Source: an uncultured Oxalobacteraceae bacterium (lineage in GTDB: Bacteria; Pseudomonadota; Gammaproteobacteria; Burkholderiales; Burkholderiaceae_D). Taken from it: DNA of 64,000 nt. A program made the translations under genes and the position numbers. The notes under the pieces are model-generated. The model saw nothing but the letters and a program-made list of their open reading frames with translations, did not search any database and was not told where the DNA came from. Where the stretch lies: positions 1 to 64,000 of the forward strand of contig CAITOF010000050.1 of NCBI GenBank assembly GCA_903893945.1. The letters run 5' to 3'. Shown piece after piece: positions 1-8,541 of the stretch (position 1 is the first letter of the stretch; every line of letters begins with the position of its first letter).

Positions 1-1
1 C

Positions 2-70
2 GTGAGTCAGGATGACATGATTGAAATTGATACGCGCACCTATGAATTCAAAAAAGTGGTCCGTAACTGA
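2..70 (+). CDS. C-terminal end of an upstream gene, product unknown
   Basis: An open frame enters from the left edge and ends at a TGA at 68-70, giving a 22-residue tail that ends in DTRTYEFKKVVRN. It stops seven bases before the probable ATG of the deacetylase gene, so the two could be cotranscribed. The fragment is too short to assign a family. Confidence 0.4.
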   Translation: MSQDDMIEIDTRTYEFKKVVRN

Positions 71-77
71 TCAGCCG

Positions 78-947
78 ATGTCCGGCAACAACCGAATGCT
101 GCTAGGATTTAGCAGCATTTTTTTCGCCCTTGCACTTCTGGTCACACCGTATGGTGCGGCACAGACCAGCCCGGTACCGATACGATTTTTGCTGACCTTC
201 GATGACGGCCCTGCTGCAAACATCTACAACAATTCGACCGAACAGGTGCTGGATGTTCTGGCACATAACACGGTGCAACCCGGCATAAAGGCGATTTTCT
301 TTACACAGACACGCGCTGTGAATGGTGGTGGTACAGCCATCGGCAGAAAATTGATGCAGCGGGAATGGAGCGAAGGTCACCTGCTGGCCTTTCACACCGC
401 AACACCGCGCCATTCCAATCACCGGTATTTGACTGACCAGGAACTGGCCGAGACGCTGCAGACCGGCATCAGTGACTTAACCGGGATTACCGGCGTGGCG
501 CCCCAGCTGGTACGGCCGCCTTTCTGGAATTACGATCTTCGAACGTTTACGGCCTATCAACAGGCCGGGCTGCACATGTTGCTCACCGATCTGAGCGCCA
601 ATGACGGAAAAATATGGGGTGTGAATTTCAGTTTTCACAAGCACAGCAACCTGCTTAAAATGCTGACGGACTTCAAGCCCCATTGGCTGGCAGGCGAGCT
701 GCCCGTGGTTGACGGTGCGGTACCGGTGATAGTCACCTTCCACGATGTCAATACCTACACCTCGAACCACATTGAAGTCTACTTGCAGATACTGCTGCAA
801 GTCGCTTCGGAACTGGACATGCCCACCACCCGGGAACCGTTTTACAACCAGCGTGATGCCATTGAACGTGCTGCCCTTGCCCGTACGATAAGCGATGGCA
901 GCCATCGAGAGCAGTTGCCCGGTTTCTGGGACTGGTTGTGGCATTGA
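78..947 (+). CDS. Secreted polysaccharide deacetylase, NodB-homology family
   Basis: This is a probable metal-dependent carbohydrate esterase (CE4/NodB fold) removing acetyl groups from a polysaccharide outside the cytoplasm. The frame is open from a TTG at 21, but the ATG at 78 follows the end of the upstream gene and leads to a hydrophobic signal segment (MLLGFSSIFFALALL) with likely cleavage after YGAA. NodB motif 1 is TFDDGP near residue 41 and motif 3 is RPPFW near residue 145. The second metal motif is unusual: HTATPRHSNH replaces the common H-[ST]-x-x-H spacing. A late VTFHD may be the fifth motif. The substrate cannot be read from sequence. It converges with the binding-protein gene that follows. 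Confidence 0.75.
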   Translation: MSGNNRMLLGFSSIFFALALLVTPYGAAQTSPVPIRFLLTFDDGPAANIYNNSTEQVLDVLAHNTVQPGIKAIFFTQTRAVNGGGTAIGRKLMQREWSEGHLLAFHTATPRHSNHRYLTDQELAETLQTGISDLTGITGVAPQLVRPPFWNYDLRTFTAYQQAGLHMLLTDLSANDGKIWGVNFSFHKHSNLLKMLTDFKPHWLAGELPVVDGAVPVIVTFHDVNTYTSNHIEVYLQILLQVASELDMPTTREPFYNQRDAIERAALARTISDGSHREQLPGFWDWLWH

Positions 948-952
948 TGTCA

Positions 953-975
953 CAGGCTTATCGCTTATAAGCCTG
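953..975. terminator. Inverted repeat between convergent genes, possible bidirectional terminator
   Basis: CAGGCTTAT and ATAAGCCTG form a perfect 9-bp stem around a 5-base loop. The hairpin lies just after the deacetylase stop and includes the stop codon of the converging binding-protein gene. There is no T-run on either side, so intrinsic termination is plausible but not certain. Confidence 0.45.
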
Positions 976-2137
976 ACTTGAATTTTGAATACACGCGCGT
1001 TGCCAGTCGTTTGGTTTCCGGTTCCAGTACCTGGATCGTCACCATATTTTTGATGTCCGCATCGCTTAAAAAAAGAGTCTTATCCTCGAGCAGTTCTTTC
1101 CGGATGAATTTTCGACTGGCCAGATTGGGCGAGGCATATGACACCTTGTTGGTCAAGCCGGCCTGCACCTCGGGACGCATAATGTAATTCATCCACAACA
1201 GGGCGTTTTCAGGGTGCGGTGCATCGACCGGGATCGCCATGGCCTCATACGAGAGCACAGCGCCCTTCCTGGGCAGCAGTGTCACGATTTCATGCCCGTT
1301 TTTTGCTGCGATCGCCCTTCGGCGTGCGACATTAATGTCACCGGACCAGCCGATGGCAACACATATTGCGCCATTGGCCAGATCATTGATATATCCGGTA
1401 GTGCTGAACAGGGTGACATAGGACCGGATTTTCAGCAGCAGTTGTTCGGCAAGTGCATAGTCGGACGGCGTGTTGGAAAACGGATTTTTGCCCACATAGC
1501 TCAATGCCGGCGGCAGAATTTCAGATGGTGCATCAAGGAAGGATACGCCGCACGATTTCAGTTTTGAGACGTATTTCTCATCAAATACCAGATCCCAGGG
1601 ATTGTCAGGCATAGGCAACTTGCCGAGCGCGGCCCTGACTTCAGCGGCATTGATGCCTACGGTGGTATAACCCCACAGCCACGGAACCAGATAATCGTTG
1701 CCGGGATCCAGTTTGGCAAGCTGCGATTCAATCGCCGGATCAAGATTGGATAAATTGGGCAACCGGCTTTTATCGATTTTTTTTAACAGCCCGCCTTTGA
1801 TCTGCATGCTGGCCCAATTCGCCGACGGGACCACGATGTCATAGCCGGTTTTTCGAAGTGCCAGTTTTGCATGCAGAATTTCATTGCTGTCAAAGTTGTC
1901 ATAATGCACCTTGATCCCGTATTCTTTTTCAAAATTGCTTATCGTGTCTGAACCTATGTACTCAGACCAGTTATACACATTGAGTATTTTTTCTTCCGGC
2001 GCTACCGTTGCCGCCTCAACCTGCAGTGCCAGGCCATCCATCACCAGCGCGACGCACAGCAGCAGCAAGCCGTGTCGGATCCGGCTTTCGCGCCTGACGG
2101 ATGTTCCGCCTTGATCTTCAGTCCCGCTTTTTTTCAT
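965..2137 (-). CDS. Periplasmic spermidine/putrescine-type binding protein
   Basis: This is a secreted solute-binding protein of the PotD/PotF group, which captures polyamines in the periplasm for an ABC importer. The frame opens further upstream, but the ATG at 2137 is chosen because GGAG lies about eight bases before it. A basic start and hydrophobic segment (LLLLCVALVMDGLAL) form the signal peptide. The mature protein begins with the family hallmark LNVYNWSEYIG. About 390 residues is usual. No ABC permease or ATPase is nearby, so it must use a transporter encoded elsewhere or act otherwise. It lies directly downstream of the TonB receptor gene on the same strand, suggesting cotranscription. 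The ligand could be putrescine, spermidine, agmatine or a related cation. Confidence 0.85.
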   Translation of the reverse strand: MKKSGTEDQGGTSVRRESRIRHGLLLLCVALVMDGLALQVEAATVAPEEKILNVYNWSEYIGSDTISNFEKEYGIKVHYDNFDSNEILHAKLALRKTGYDIVVPSANWASMQIKGGLLKKIDKSRLPNLSNLDPAIESQLAKLDPGNDYLVPWLWGYTTVGINAAEVRAALGKLPMPDNPWDLVFDEKYVSKLKSCGVSFLDAPSEILPPALSYVGKNPFSNTPSDYALAEQLLLKIRSYVTLFSTTGYINDLANGAICVAIGWSGDINVARRRAIAAKNGHEIVTLLPRKGAVLSYEAMAIPVDAPHPENALLWMNYIMRPEVQAGLTNKVSYASPNLASRKFIRKELLEDKTLFLSDADIKNMVTIQVLEPETKRLATRVYSKFKSGL

Positions 2138-2158
2138 GATTCGCTCCAGGGCATGCAA

Positions 2159-4579
2159 TTAAAACTTGGCAGACAGACTTATTCCCAGGGTTCTGGGTTC
2201 AATACGATAGATTTCACCCAGTGTCGACTGCACGATGGGACGCTGAATCACCTGATTATCATTAAGCAGATTTTTCACGAACAACGACACCTCCCATTTG
2301 TCCCAGTTTAACCCGGTACTGGCATCGACGGTGTTGTATTCAGGGCGGTTAAAATCCGGATTGATTGCGCCATTTGGCAGCATGGCAAATCCGCCGTGAC
2401 TGTCTCCGGTCCAATGCACTGCTGCACGGACAAACCCGTAGTAGTCATCACTCAGATTAAAGTCATACTGGCCGGTCAATGCCACGTTAAACCGGGGCAC
2501 ACCGGCAATCGCGGCTCCCGCAACAGCCCCGACAACCCCGGCATCGGCCCCATCGCTGTTGTCCAGGGTTGCGTGTGTCACACCACCGGCCAGGCCGATC
2601 AATACGCTGGAAATCGGCTTCACTTTTAATTCGATCTCAGCGCCATAGGTGGTCGCATCCCCCACATTGACGTCGTAGTCAAAATCACACGGCAACACGA
2701 GATCCTGCTGCATGTTTTTCCATTTTACGTAAAAAAGCGATGCATTCAATGCCACGCGGTTGTTCAGGAAACGGGATTTATCCCCCAACTCGTAACTCCA
2801 CAGCGAGTCAGCGGCATAACTGAGCGGATTCGGTGTTAGCAAATGGCATAACCCCTGTGGAATCGGTGGATTGGTTCCTCCTACCCGGAAGCCTTCCGCG
2901 GCCGATGCAAACAGGGTATCGGTCGGCGTTGCTTCCCAGATCAGCGATAGTTTGGGTGTTGATTTTGAGCCACTGGTACCTGAGCTGTTTTCTGTCGTTC
3001 CACCGTTATAGAACAGGCTCTGGTTGTTGGTAAATTCAGCGTCGGCGCGCACATAGCGCATTCCCATCGTGGCATGCAGTGTCGGCATGAAATAGTAGTT
3101 CAGTTCGCCAAAAATCGATTCCTGCCTGTTGTGATAACTGTAGTTGCCATGATAGGAAACATTGCCCGGAAATCCGATTGGCAGAGCATTGGCCAGTACG
3201 GTCGGATCGGTTGGGCTTACCCCAAACGCAGCGAACGTGGCGTTCAAGCCCAAAATCGGGTCACTCTCGATAATCGTCGTGCTTTCATTGGCATAATAGG
3301 CGCCGACCATCCAGGTGACCGGTGACAGGGATGGATCATAAGGTTTGGACGCAAACCGCAGTTCCTGCGAAAATTGCGCGACCTGGTTTTCCAGTTGCAC
3401 CTGGGAGGGTAACGCCATTATTGCAGCAGATAAGGAAGGATTGTTGATTATGTAGCCGGACAGTTGAACACTGTTGATAAATGAGCCGTCCTGGGTACGA
3501 TCAAAATTGCGTTTGAAATAACTGGACACGGACGTCAGATCACCTTCATTCATTCCATAATTGACCGTCAGACTCGGCACCAGCAGTTTATCGACGCCCG
3601 GCTCGCGGACCTGCTTGTTGGTTTCATATTTATTGAGTGGAATACCGGTTGCTTCACCACTTATCAGTATTTGCGAATACGACACATCGGTATCACCGGT
3701 ACTGACTTTCTGGTAAAACACAGCGGGCGTAATGGTCAGGTCTTTGGTGGGGGACCACTTCAGGGCGAGCCGAATGACCGAATCATCCTGCCAGTTGATC
3801 CCGTAATTCGTGACAGAACCGGTGTCATTGACCTGGTTGATATACCCGCCCTGATGTCCGCCCTGGACGCCAAACCGCAGGGCAAGTTCATTGAGAATCA
3901 ATGGCTCATTGACAACGACATTGGCCGTGTACCCGCCCTCGCCACCCTTGACGCTGGATACCTCGGAATAAAATGAAGTTTCCTGCTCTTTCAGGTTGGG
4001 CTGGTTGGTGATGAACTTGAGCGTTCCGCCCATGGAACTGGCGCCGTATAATGTTCCCTGCGGACCGCGCAATACCTCGACCCGATCCAGATCAAAAAAT
4101 TTCGGTTCCGCGCTTCCCATGCTGTACGCATTGGCGACTGTCAGCGATATATCATCCACATAAATACCCACCGTGGCCGAGCCCGCCGTGGAACTCACAC
4201 CACGAATTTCAATATTGGACAAACCGGGGCCATCGCCGGCATCGCCACCGCCGCCACCGCCAGAAAAGGAGATATTGGGTATTGAACGGGTAATGTCGGC
4301 GTAATCGCCAATATGCTGGGCCGCGAGCTGATCGCCGCCGATGACACTGATGCTGATGGGGACTTTACTGACGTCTTCCTTGCGTTTCTGCGCGGTGACA
4401 ACGACCGACTGAATTTCGGCAGATTTCTCTATCGGCGATTTCGTCACTGTTGCACTGGTCGCATTTGCGCCCGGTGTCGCTGCCTCCTGGGCGCCAGCGC
4501 CAGACGCAGCCACAGATGACAACAGTGTTGATGCTACTGCAAGGACAGCTTTCAGGTGTTGTGGTAGAAAATGCTTCAT
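2159..4579 (-). CDS. TonB-dependent outer membrane receptor
   Basis: This 806-residue protein is a TonB-gated beta-barrel importer. It has an N-terminal signal region (MKHFLPQHLKAVLAVASTLL), then the plug start VVVTAQKRKEDVSKVPISIS, typical of the large receptor group common in sphingomonads and marine proteobacteria. Further plug hallmarks are VEVLRGPQGTLYGASSMGG and IEIRGV. The barrel runs to a C-terminal Phe (LGISLSAKF). The ATG at 4579 follows GAGGAAA at good spacing. It lies between the agmatinase-family gene and the PotF-like gene on one strand, so it probably imports a polyamine or guanidino compound, or a larger molecule containing one. That ligand is inferred from context only. A 95-base gap separates it from the upstream gene. 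Confidence 0.88.
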   Translation of the reverse strand: MKHFLPQHLKAVLAVASTLLSSVAASGAGAQEAATPGANATSATVTKSPIEKSAEIQSVVVTAQKRKEDVSKVPISISVIGGDQLAAQHIGDYADITRSIPNISFSGGGGGGDAGDGPGLSNIEIRGVSSTAGSATVGIYVDDISLTVANAYSMGSAEPKFFDLDRVEVLRGPQGTLYGASSMGGTLKFITNQPNLKEQETSFYSEVSSVKGGEGGYTANVVVNEPLILNELALRFGVQGGHQGGYINQVNDTGSVTNYGINWQDDSVIRLALKWSPTKDLTITPAVFYQKVSTGDTDVSYSQILISGEATGIPLNKYETNKQVREPGVDKLLVPSLTVNYGMNEGDLTSVSSYFKRNFDRTQDGSFINSVQLSGYIINNPSLSAAIMALPSQVQLENQVAQFSQELRFASKPYDPSLSPVTWMVGAYYANESTTIIESDPILGLNATFAAFGVSPTDPTVLANALPIGFPGNVSYHGNYSYHNRQESIFGELNYYFMPTLHATMGMRYVRADAEFTNNQSLFYNGGTTENSSGTSGSKSTPKLSLIWEATPTDTLFASAAEGFRVGGTNPPIPQGLCHLLTPNPLSYAADSLWSYELGDKSRFLNNRVALNASLFYVKWKNMQQDLVLPCDFDYDVNVGDATTYGAEIELKVKPISSVLIGLAGGVTHATLDNSDGADAGVVGAVAGAAIAGVPRFNVALTGQYDFNLSDDYYGFVRAAVHWTGDSHGGFAMLPNGAINPDFNRPEYNTVDASTGLNWDKWEVSLFVKNLLNDNQVIQRPIVQSTLGEIYRIEPRTLGISLSAKF

Positions 4580-4625
4580 GTCGGATTTCCTCGTGCGTTT
4601 GGCAACTTTATGTACAGCTCCGTAA

Positions 4626-4651
4626 GGACGTCATCAACGTCCGGTTTTTTT
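4626..4651 (+). terminator. Hairpin plus T-run facing the plus strand, between two minus-strand genes
   Basis: GGACGT and ACGTCC form a 6-bp stem with a CATCA loop, followed by GG and seven T on the plus strand. This is the shape of an intrinsic terminator for plus-strand (antisense) transcription leaving the receptor gene. Read on the minus strand the stem is followed by TTACGG, so it should terminate the ureohydrolase transcript poorly. Confidence 0.4.
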
Positions 4652-4674
4652 CAGCCACTGAACCCCTGCCACAC

Positions 4675-5643
4675 TTACACTTTTCTGGCGGCACATTTCT
4701 GGTTGCGCAATACACACAGCAGGTCAGCGCCTATGTGCGCCGCTGCCAACGCCGTGATATCGCTTTGATCAAAGGGTGGCGCCACTTCGACGATGTCCAT
4801 ACCCACCAGGTTCACCGGCTGCATGCCGCGAATAATATGCAGGGCCTGTGCCGAACTCAGTCCGCCGGCGACCGGTGTCCCGGTTCCCGGGGCAAACGCC
4901 GGATCCAGGCAATCGATATCAAAGGTTAAATACGACGGTCTGGTACCGACAATCGACAGGATTTTTTCCAGTGTCGCCTGCGCGCCATGCGCATGCACCC
5001 ACGGCGCATCAATAATATGAAGGCCCATAAAGTCGTCATTCCAGGTCCGGATACCCACCTGGACAGAGGTCGCGGGATCAATCAGCCCTTCTTTCACCGC
5101 TTTATAGAACATGGTGCCGTGATTCAGCGAATCCGGGTTATCGTCCGGCCAGGTGTCACAGTGCGCATCAAAGTGAATCAGCGACAGCGGCCGGCCAAAT
5201 TTTTCAGCATGCGCCTTTAATAACGGGTAGGTAATGTAGTGATCACCGCCAAAGGTCAGCATTTTTGCCCCGCTGGCCAAAATGCCGCGAGCGTGTTCCA
5301 CAATGGTATTGCTGATCGTCATGGGATTATGAACGTCGAGCCAGCAGTCGCCGTAGTCGATGACTGACAGTTCATCAAACGGATCAAAACCCCACGGGAA
5401 TGCGCACAATTCGGACAACTGGACGCTGGCGGCCCGAATTGCCGCCGGTCCCAGGCGTGCACCGGGACGAAATGTGGTGGCCAGATCGAGCGGCACGCCC
5501 GAAACGACCACGTCTACCCCGCTCAGATGGCGTGTATAGTTGCGCCTCATGAAACTTAATGCGCCCGCATAGGTATTTTCCGGACAACTTCCATAAGTTG
5601 ACTTGCGCCGGAAAGCGCTATCACCCGAAACGTCTGAATTCAT
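4675..5643 (-). CDS. speB: Agmatinase-family ureohydrolase
   Basis: A binuclear manganese ureohydrolase that splits a guanidino compound into urea and an amine (agmatine to putrescine in true SpeB). Metal motifs are GGDHYITYP, DAHCDTW and TFDIDCLDPAFAPGTGTP, the complete His/Asp set of the family. The ATG at 5643 follows AAGGAG at ideal spacing, giving 322 residues, normal length. Guanidinobutyrase and guanidinopropionase share these motifs, so the substrate is uncertain. Neighbouring PotF-like, TonB receptor and PuuB-like genes support a role in polyamine or guanidino catabolism. Its promoter is bracketed by dyad boxes beside a divergent TetR gene. Confidence 0.85.
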   Translation of the reverse strand: MNSDVSGDSAFRRKSTYGSCPENTYAGALSFMRRNYTRHLSGVDVVVSGVPLDLATTFRPGARLGPAAIRAASVQLSELCAFPWGFDPFDELSVIDYGDCWLDVHNPMTISNTIVEHARGILASGAKMLTFGGDHYITYPLLKAHAEKFGRPLSLIHFDAHCDTWPDDNPDSLNHGTMFYKAVKEGLIDPATSVQVGIRTWNDDFMGLHIIDAPWVHAHGAQATLEKILSIVGTRPSYLTFDIDCLDPAFAPGTGTPVAGGLSSAQALHIIRGMQPVNLVGMDIVEVAPPFDQSDITALAAAHIGADLLCVLRNQKCAARKV

Positions 5644-5674
5644 CTGGTTCTCCTTTGGCGGTTCATTTTTTTGC

Positions 5675-5685
5675 ACAACAGTTGT
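5675..5685. promoter_or_regulatory. Dyad box 1, candidate TetR operator
   Basis: ACAACAGTTGT is a perfect 5-1-5 palindrome immediately downstream of the -10 element of the ureohydrolase promoter, covering the expected transcription start. A related box with the same core CAACAGTT lies at 5710-5719. The divergent TetR-family gene at 5835 is the obvious binder; this is inference. Confidence 0.55.
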
Positions 5686-5714
5686 AATATATAAAAATGA
5701 CGTTATGGTGTCAA
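5686..5714 (-). promoter_or_regulatory. Sigma70-type promoter of the ureohydrolase gene
   Basis: On the minus strand TTGACA (5714-5709) is followed after exactly 17 bases by TATATT (5691-5686). This near-consensus promoter reads toward the ATG at 5643 and probably drives the ureohydrolase, TonB receptor and PotF-like genes. Both flanks carry CAACAGTT-core boxes, as expected for repression. Confidence 0.7.
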
Positions 5715-5719
5715 CAGTT
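5710..5719. promoter_or_regulatory. Dyad-like box 2, candidate TetR operator overlapping the -35
   Basis: GTCAACAGTT shares the core CAACAGTT with the perfect palindrome at 5675-5685 and overlaps the TTGACA -35 element of the minus-strand promoter. The two box centres are about 35 bp apart, between three and four helical turns. Confidence 0.45.
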
Positions 5720-5834
5720 ATTTTTAAAGGTTCGGCCGACCTGTTCAGTGTTATTTTTCTGTTACGTAAAGCGACAAAGCGTGAGTTGCTCAGTTACAAT
5801 ATGTCTGCAATTTTTCTACGGAGATCAAAAAACC

Positions 5835-6449
5835 ATGCCTCGCATCATTGACCACGACGCTGAACGTCGACGCATTGCCAAAGCAACGTGGGAAGTTCTG
5901 CAACAACAGGGGCAGGACGCCCTGACTGTGCGCAATATTGCCAGGCAGGCCGGCTGTACCACCGGCACGCTGTCGCATTATTTCAGGAATCGTGGCGAAC
6001 TGGTTGCGTTTTCCTACGAACTGGTCACCACCGAAATGATAGAAATCATCAACCGGAAAATACCCAAAATAAATCGTGGTCTGGCCCGGTTCCGCGCATT
6101 ACTGGAACTGCTGATTCCCAAAAAACCGAAAAATGACCAGTATGAAATTGCCGTCACCATCTCATCCTGGGTTTTTGCGCTGAGCGACCCCGAGATCGCC
6201 ATACAGCACAGGAAAAATTACGCGCGCCTGCGTGCCATTGCCGCCGGATTTATCAGGGAAGCGATAGAAATAAAAGAGATGTCTCCCGATACGGTTCCTG
6301 AAGACATTGGTGACATGATGATCTCATTTGCCGACGGGTTGTGTGTGGCCATGATGATAGAAAAAAACCTGTTCCCCTACAAGCGGTGCACCCTGCTGAT
6401 CGATCAATTCATGCACGGATTATTGAAATCACCCGTCGACAAAAAATAA
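5835..6449 (+). CDS. TetR/AcrR-family transcriptional regulator, BetI-like
   Basis: A DNA-binding repressor of 204 residues. The N-terminal helix-turn-helix is clear: TVRNIARQAGCTTGTLSHYF near residues 36-55, followed by the usual RGELVAF. The C-terminal ligand domain resembles the BetI-type group. The frame extends upstream, but the ATG at 5835 follows CGGAG and starts the normal domain (MPRIIDHDAERRRIAK). It is divergent from the ureohydrolase gene; the shared region holds two CAACAGTT-core boxes around the opposing promoter. It therefore probably represses the polyamine genes and responds to a polyamine-like ligand, and may regulate itself. The convergent PuuB-like gene follows. Confidence 0.85.
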   Translation: MPRIIDHDAERRRIAKATWEVLQQQGQDALTVRNIARQAGCTTGTLSHYFRNRGELVAFSYELVTTEMIEIINRKIPKINRGLARFRALLELLIPKKPKNDQYEIAVTISSWVFALSDPEIAIQHRKNYARLRAIAAGFIREAIEIKEMSPDTVPEDIGDMMISFADGLCVAMMIEKNLFPYKRCTLLIDQFMHGLLKSPVDKK

Positions 6450-6478
6450 AGCCCGGGCGCAAAACGTCGCCGATACGC

Positions 6479-7774
6479 TTATAAAAAATCGAGTGTGCGG
6501 TAATACAGCATGCCCAGTGCATATAGCGGTTGTCGCAGCCACTTGCCGCCCGGGAAAGGCATGTGGGAGTAGGCCGCAAACATGTCAAGCCGTTCGGGTT
6601 TTCTGTCGACCGCTTCGGCGACTATCTTGCCCATCAGGTGGGTCGGCGCGACACCGTGTCCGGAATAGCCCTGCGCATAAAAAATGTTGTCGGATAATCG
6701 CCCCACCTGCGGGATACGGTTCATGCTGATGCCGATCTGACCGCCCCAGGTGTAATCAATTTTCACATCAGCCAATTGCGGAAACACCCAGAGCATTTTT
6801 TTACGCATGGTTTCTGTAATATCGCCGGGCGCCAGGCCGGTGTAATTGCAGGCACCACCAAACAGCATGCGGCCATCAATCGAAATTCTGAAATAATCGA
6901 GTGCCCAGCGCAGGTCACAGACCGCCAGCGACGAATTCATGACCGTTTTCGCCCGATCACCCAGCGGCTCGGTCGCGATGATAAAACTGGACGCCGGCAG
7001 ATTGCGGCTCGACAGCTCCGGAACCAGATCGCCAAGATAGGCATCGCCGCAGACCACAACGGAATTGGCGCGAACCAGACCCTGTTCGGTGTGCACTTCA
7101 GGTAGCTGTCCGCGCACTATTCGGGTGGCTCTGCTGTGTTCAAAAATTCGGGCACCCAGTCGCGCGGCCGCCGCCGCTTCTCCCACACATAACTTTAACG
7201 GATGCAACTGGCCAAAGCCTTCATTATATAATCCGCCCAGATAGCGATCCGAATGGATCATGGTTCGTAATTCGTCGCGCGGCACCAGCCGCATTTTGTA
7301 CGGATAACCTTTGTCCTGCTGACTCTTCAGGGTTTCGGCAAACGATGTCATATGGCGTGGTTTCAGTGCGACGTCACAATAGCCGAACTGCAGATCACAA
7401 TCGATATGGTATTTTTCGATGCGCTGCTTGACAATTTCAACCGCCTCAACGCCCATGCGCCATGCCGCTGCGACGCCCTCCCTGCCAAACTTTGCTTCGA
7501 ACGTTTCAGGTTCGGTGGACAGACCGCCAATCAGTTGTCCCCCATTTCGACCGGTAGCTCCCCAGCCTATCCGGTTTGCTTCAACCAGAACCACACTGTA
7601 ACCTTTCTCGACCAGATGCAGTGCCGTCGACACGCCGGAAAAACCGCCACCGACCACACACACGTCTGCATCCACGGTATCCTGCAGGGACGGATACACG
7701 GTATGCGTGCCCAGCGTCGCGGCATAATAGGAAGCAGTATGTTCCCGGGTTTCTTTAAGAGGACGTAGTAGCAT
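6479..7774 (-). CDS. puuB: FAD-dependent amine oxidase, gamma-glutamylputrescine oxidase-like
   Basis: A flavoprotein oxidoreductase of the DAO superfamily, 431 residues. The ADP-binding motif VCVVGGGFSGVSTALHLVEKG is near residue 38, followed by the PuuB hallmark GWGATGRNGGQ. The C-terminal YAQGYSGHGVAPTHLMGKI is typical of PuuB/OrdL-like enzymes. In the Puu pathway PuuB oxidises gamma-glutamylputrescine to the aldehyde, but puuA, puuC and puuD are absent here, so it may act on another amine. The ATG at 7774 has only a weak ribosome site. It converges with the TetR gene and is not covered by the dyad boxes seen upstream of the ureohydrolase. Confidence 0.78.
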   Translation of the reverse strand: MLLRPLKETREHTASYYAATLGTHTVYPSLQDTVDADVCVVGGGFSGVSTALHLVEKGYSVVLVEANRIGWGATGRNGGQLIGGLSTEPETFEAKFGREGVAAAWRMGVEAVEIVKQRIEKYHIDCDLQFGYCDVALKPRHMTSFAETLKSQQDKGYPYKMRLVPRDELRTMIHSDRYLGGLYNEGFGQLHPLKLCVGEAAAAARLGARIFEHSRATRIVRGQLPEVHTEQGLVRANSVVVCGDAYLGDLVPELSSRNLPASSFIIATEPLGDRAKTVMNSSLAVCDLRWALDYFRISIDGRMLFGGACNYTGLAPGDITETMRKKMLWVFPQLADVKIDYTWGGQIGISMNRIPQVGRLSDNIFYAQGYSGHGVAPTHLMGKIVAEAVDRKPERLDMFAAYSHMPFPGGKWLRQPLYALGMLYYRTLDFL

Positions 7775-7898
7775 AGGGGTTCAATGCGCTTATTTGAGAA
7801 TAAAATTGACAGCCGGTTATTCAGCTTTTTTTGATTCTAACCGATTTTCATACCGCCAACCATGTCGCCGGATCCGCAAAGTACCCACCCCCACCGGA

Positions 7899-8540
7899 TC
7901 ATACATGCAGAGCCATTGTTTCACAGGTCGGTGTTTCACAGAGCGCCTGCCCTGTCATTAAAACGATCGACAAGGCTGGATGGGGCACGACATAACAAAC
8001 GTCTGAGGCACGATAGGCATGACTTTGCGTGAGCTTGTAACGCGCTTCCCGGGTACTCCACAACTGATAAAACGCACGCACCCTGTTTTCTTCCAGCTGA
8101 CGTTTAAACCATGCATTTTCCTCGGCCGGAAAGGTGTGTTCACTGATCGCCGCCAGATTGCGGTTTGCGTCCAGCCATTCAATATCCAGTCCGACCGGTG
8201 TTGAATGACTCATGGCACAGGCAACCCAGTTGGCTGTATGCGACAGGCTGAAATAGGGTGCGACGGCGACGCCTTCTATGTGTACGAGCGGGGCCTGACC
8301 GGCCCGTTCGGTCAAAATGACCCGGTCCTCGCTGACCAGCAGCGCCCGTGTCAGTAATTGGCGCAGCAGATGCCGACCGACCAGAAATTGTCGTTGCCGC
8401 AGCGGACGCGAAAATCGCTGGTAGCGCAATAATTCAGCCGCAGTCAACCGGGACTCCAGCGCGGCAATCTGTGCCTGGCCAATCAGGTCGATGTCTGCCA
8501 GATAGATTCCTGCCGAATTTCGCACAGTATTTTGATCCAC
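7899..8540 (-). CDS. 4'-phosphopantetheinyl transferase
   Basis: Sfp-type transferase that loads the phosphopantetheine arm from CoA onto carrier proteins, here presumably the two ACPs of the same cluster. The core motifs are FSLSHT near residue 91, VGLDIEWL (metal-binding Asp and Glu) and FYQLWSTREARYKL, which matches the usual W-x-x-K/R-E-A motif. At 213 residues it is of normal size. The start is a GTG at 8540, one base after the TAA of the upstream ketosynthase, implying translational coupling. It is the last gene of the aryl-polyene operon; a 124-base gap follows before the PuuB gene. Confidence 0.88.
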   Translation of the reverse strand: MDQNTVRNSAGIYLADIDLIGQAQIAALESRLTAAELLRYQRFSRPLRQRQFLVGRHLLRQLLTRALLVSEDRVILTERAGQAPLVHIEGVAVAPYFSLSHTANWVACAMSHSTPVGLDIEWLDANRNLAAISEHTFPAEENAWFKRQLEENRVRAFYQLWSTREARYKLTQSHAYRASDVCYVVPHPALSIVLMTGQALCETPTCETMALHV

Positions 8541-8541
8541 A

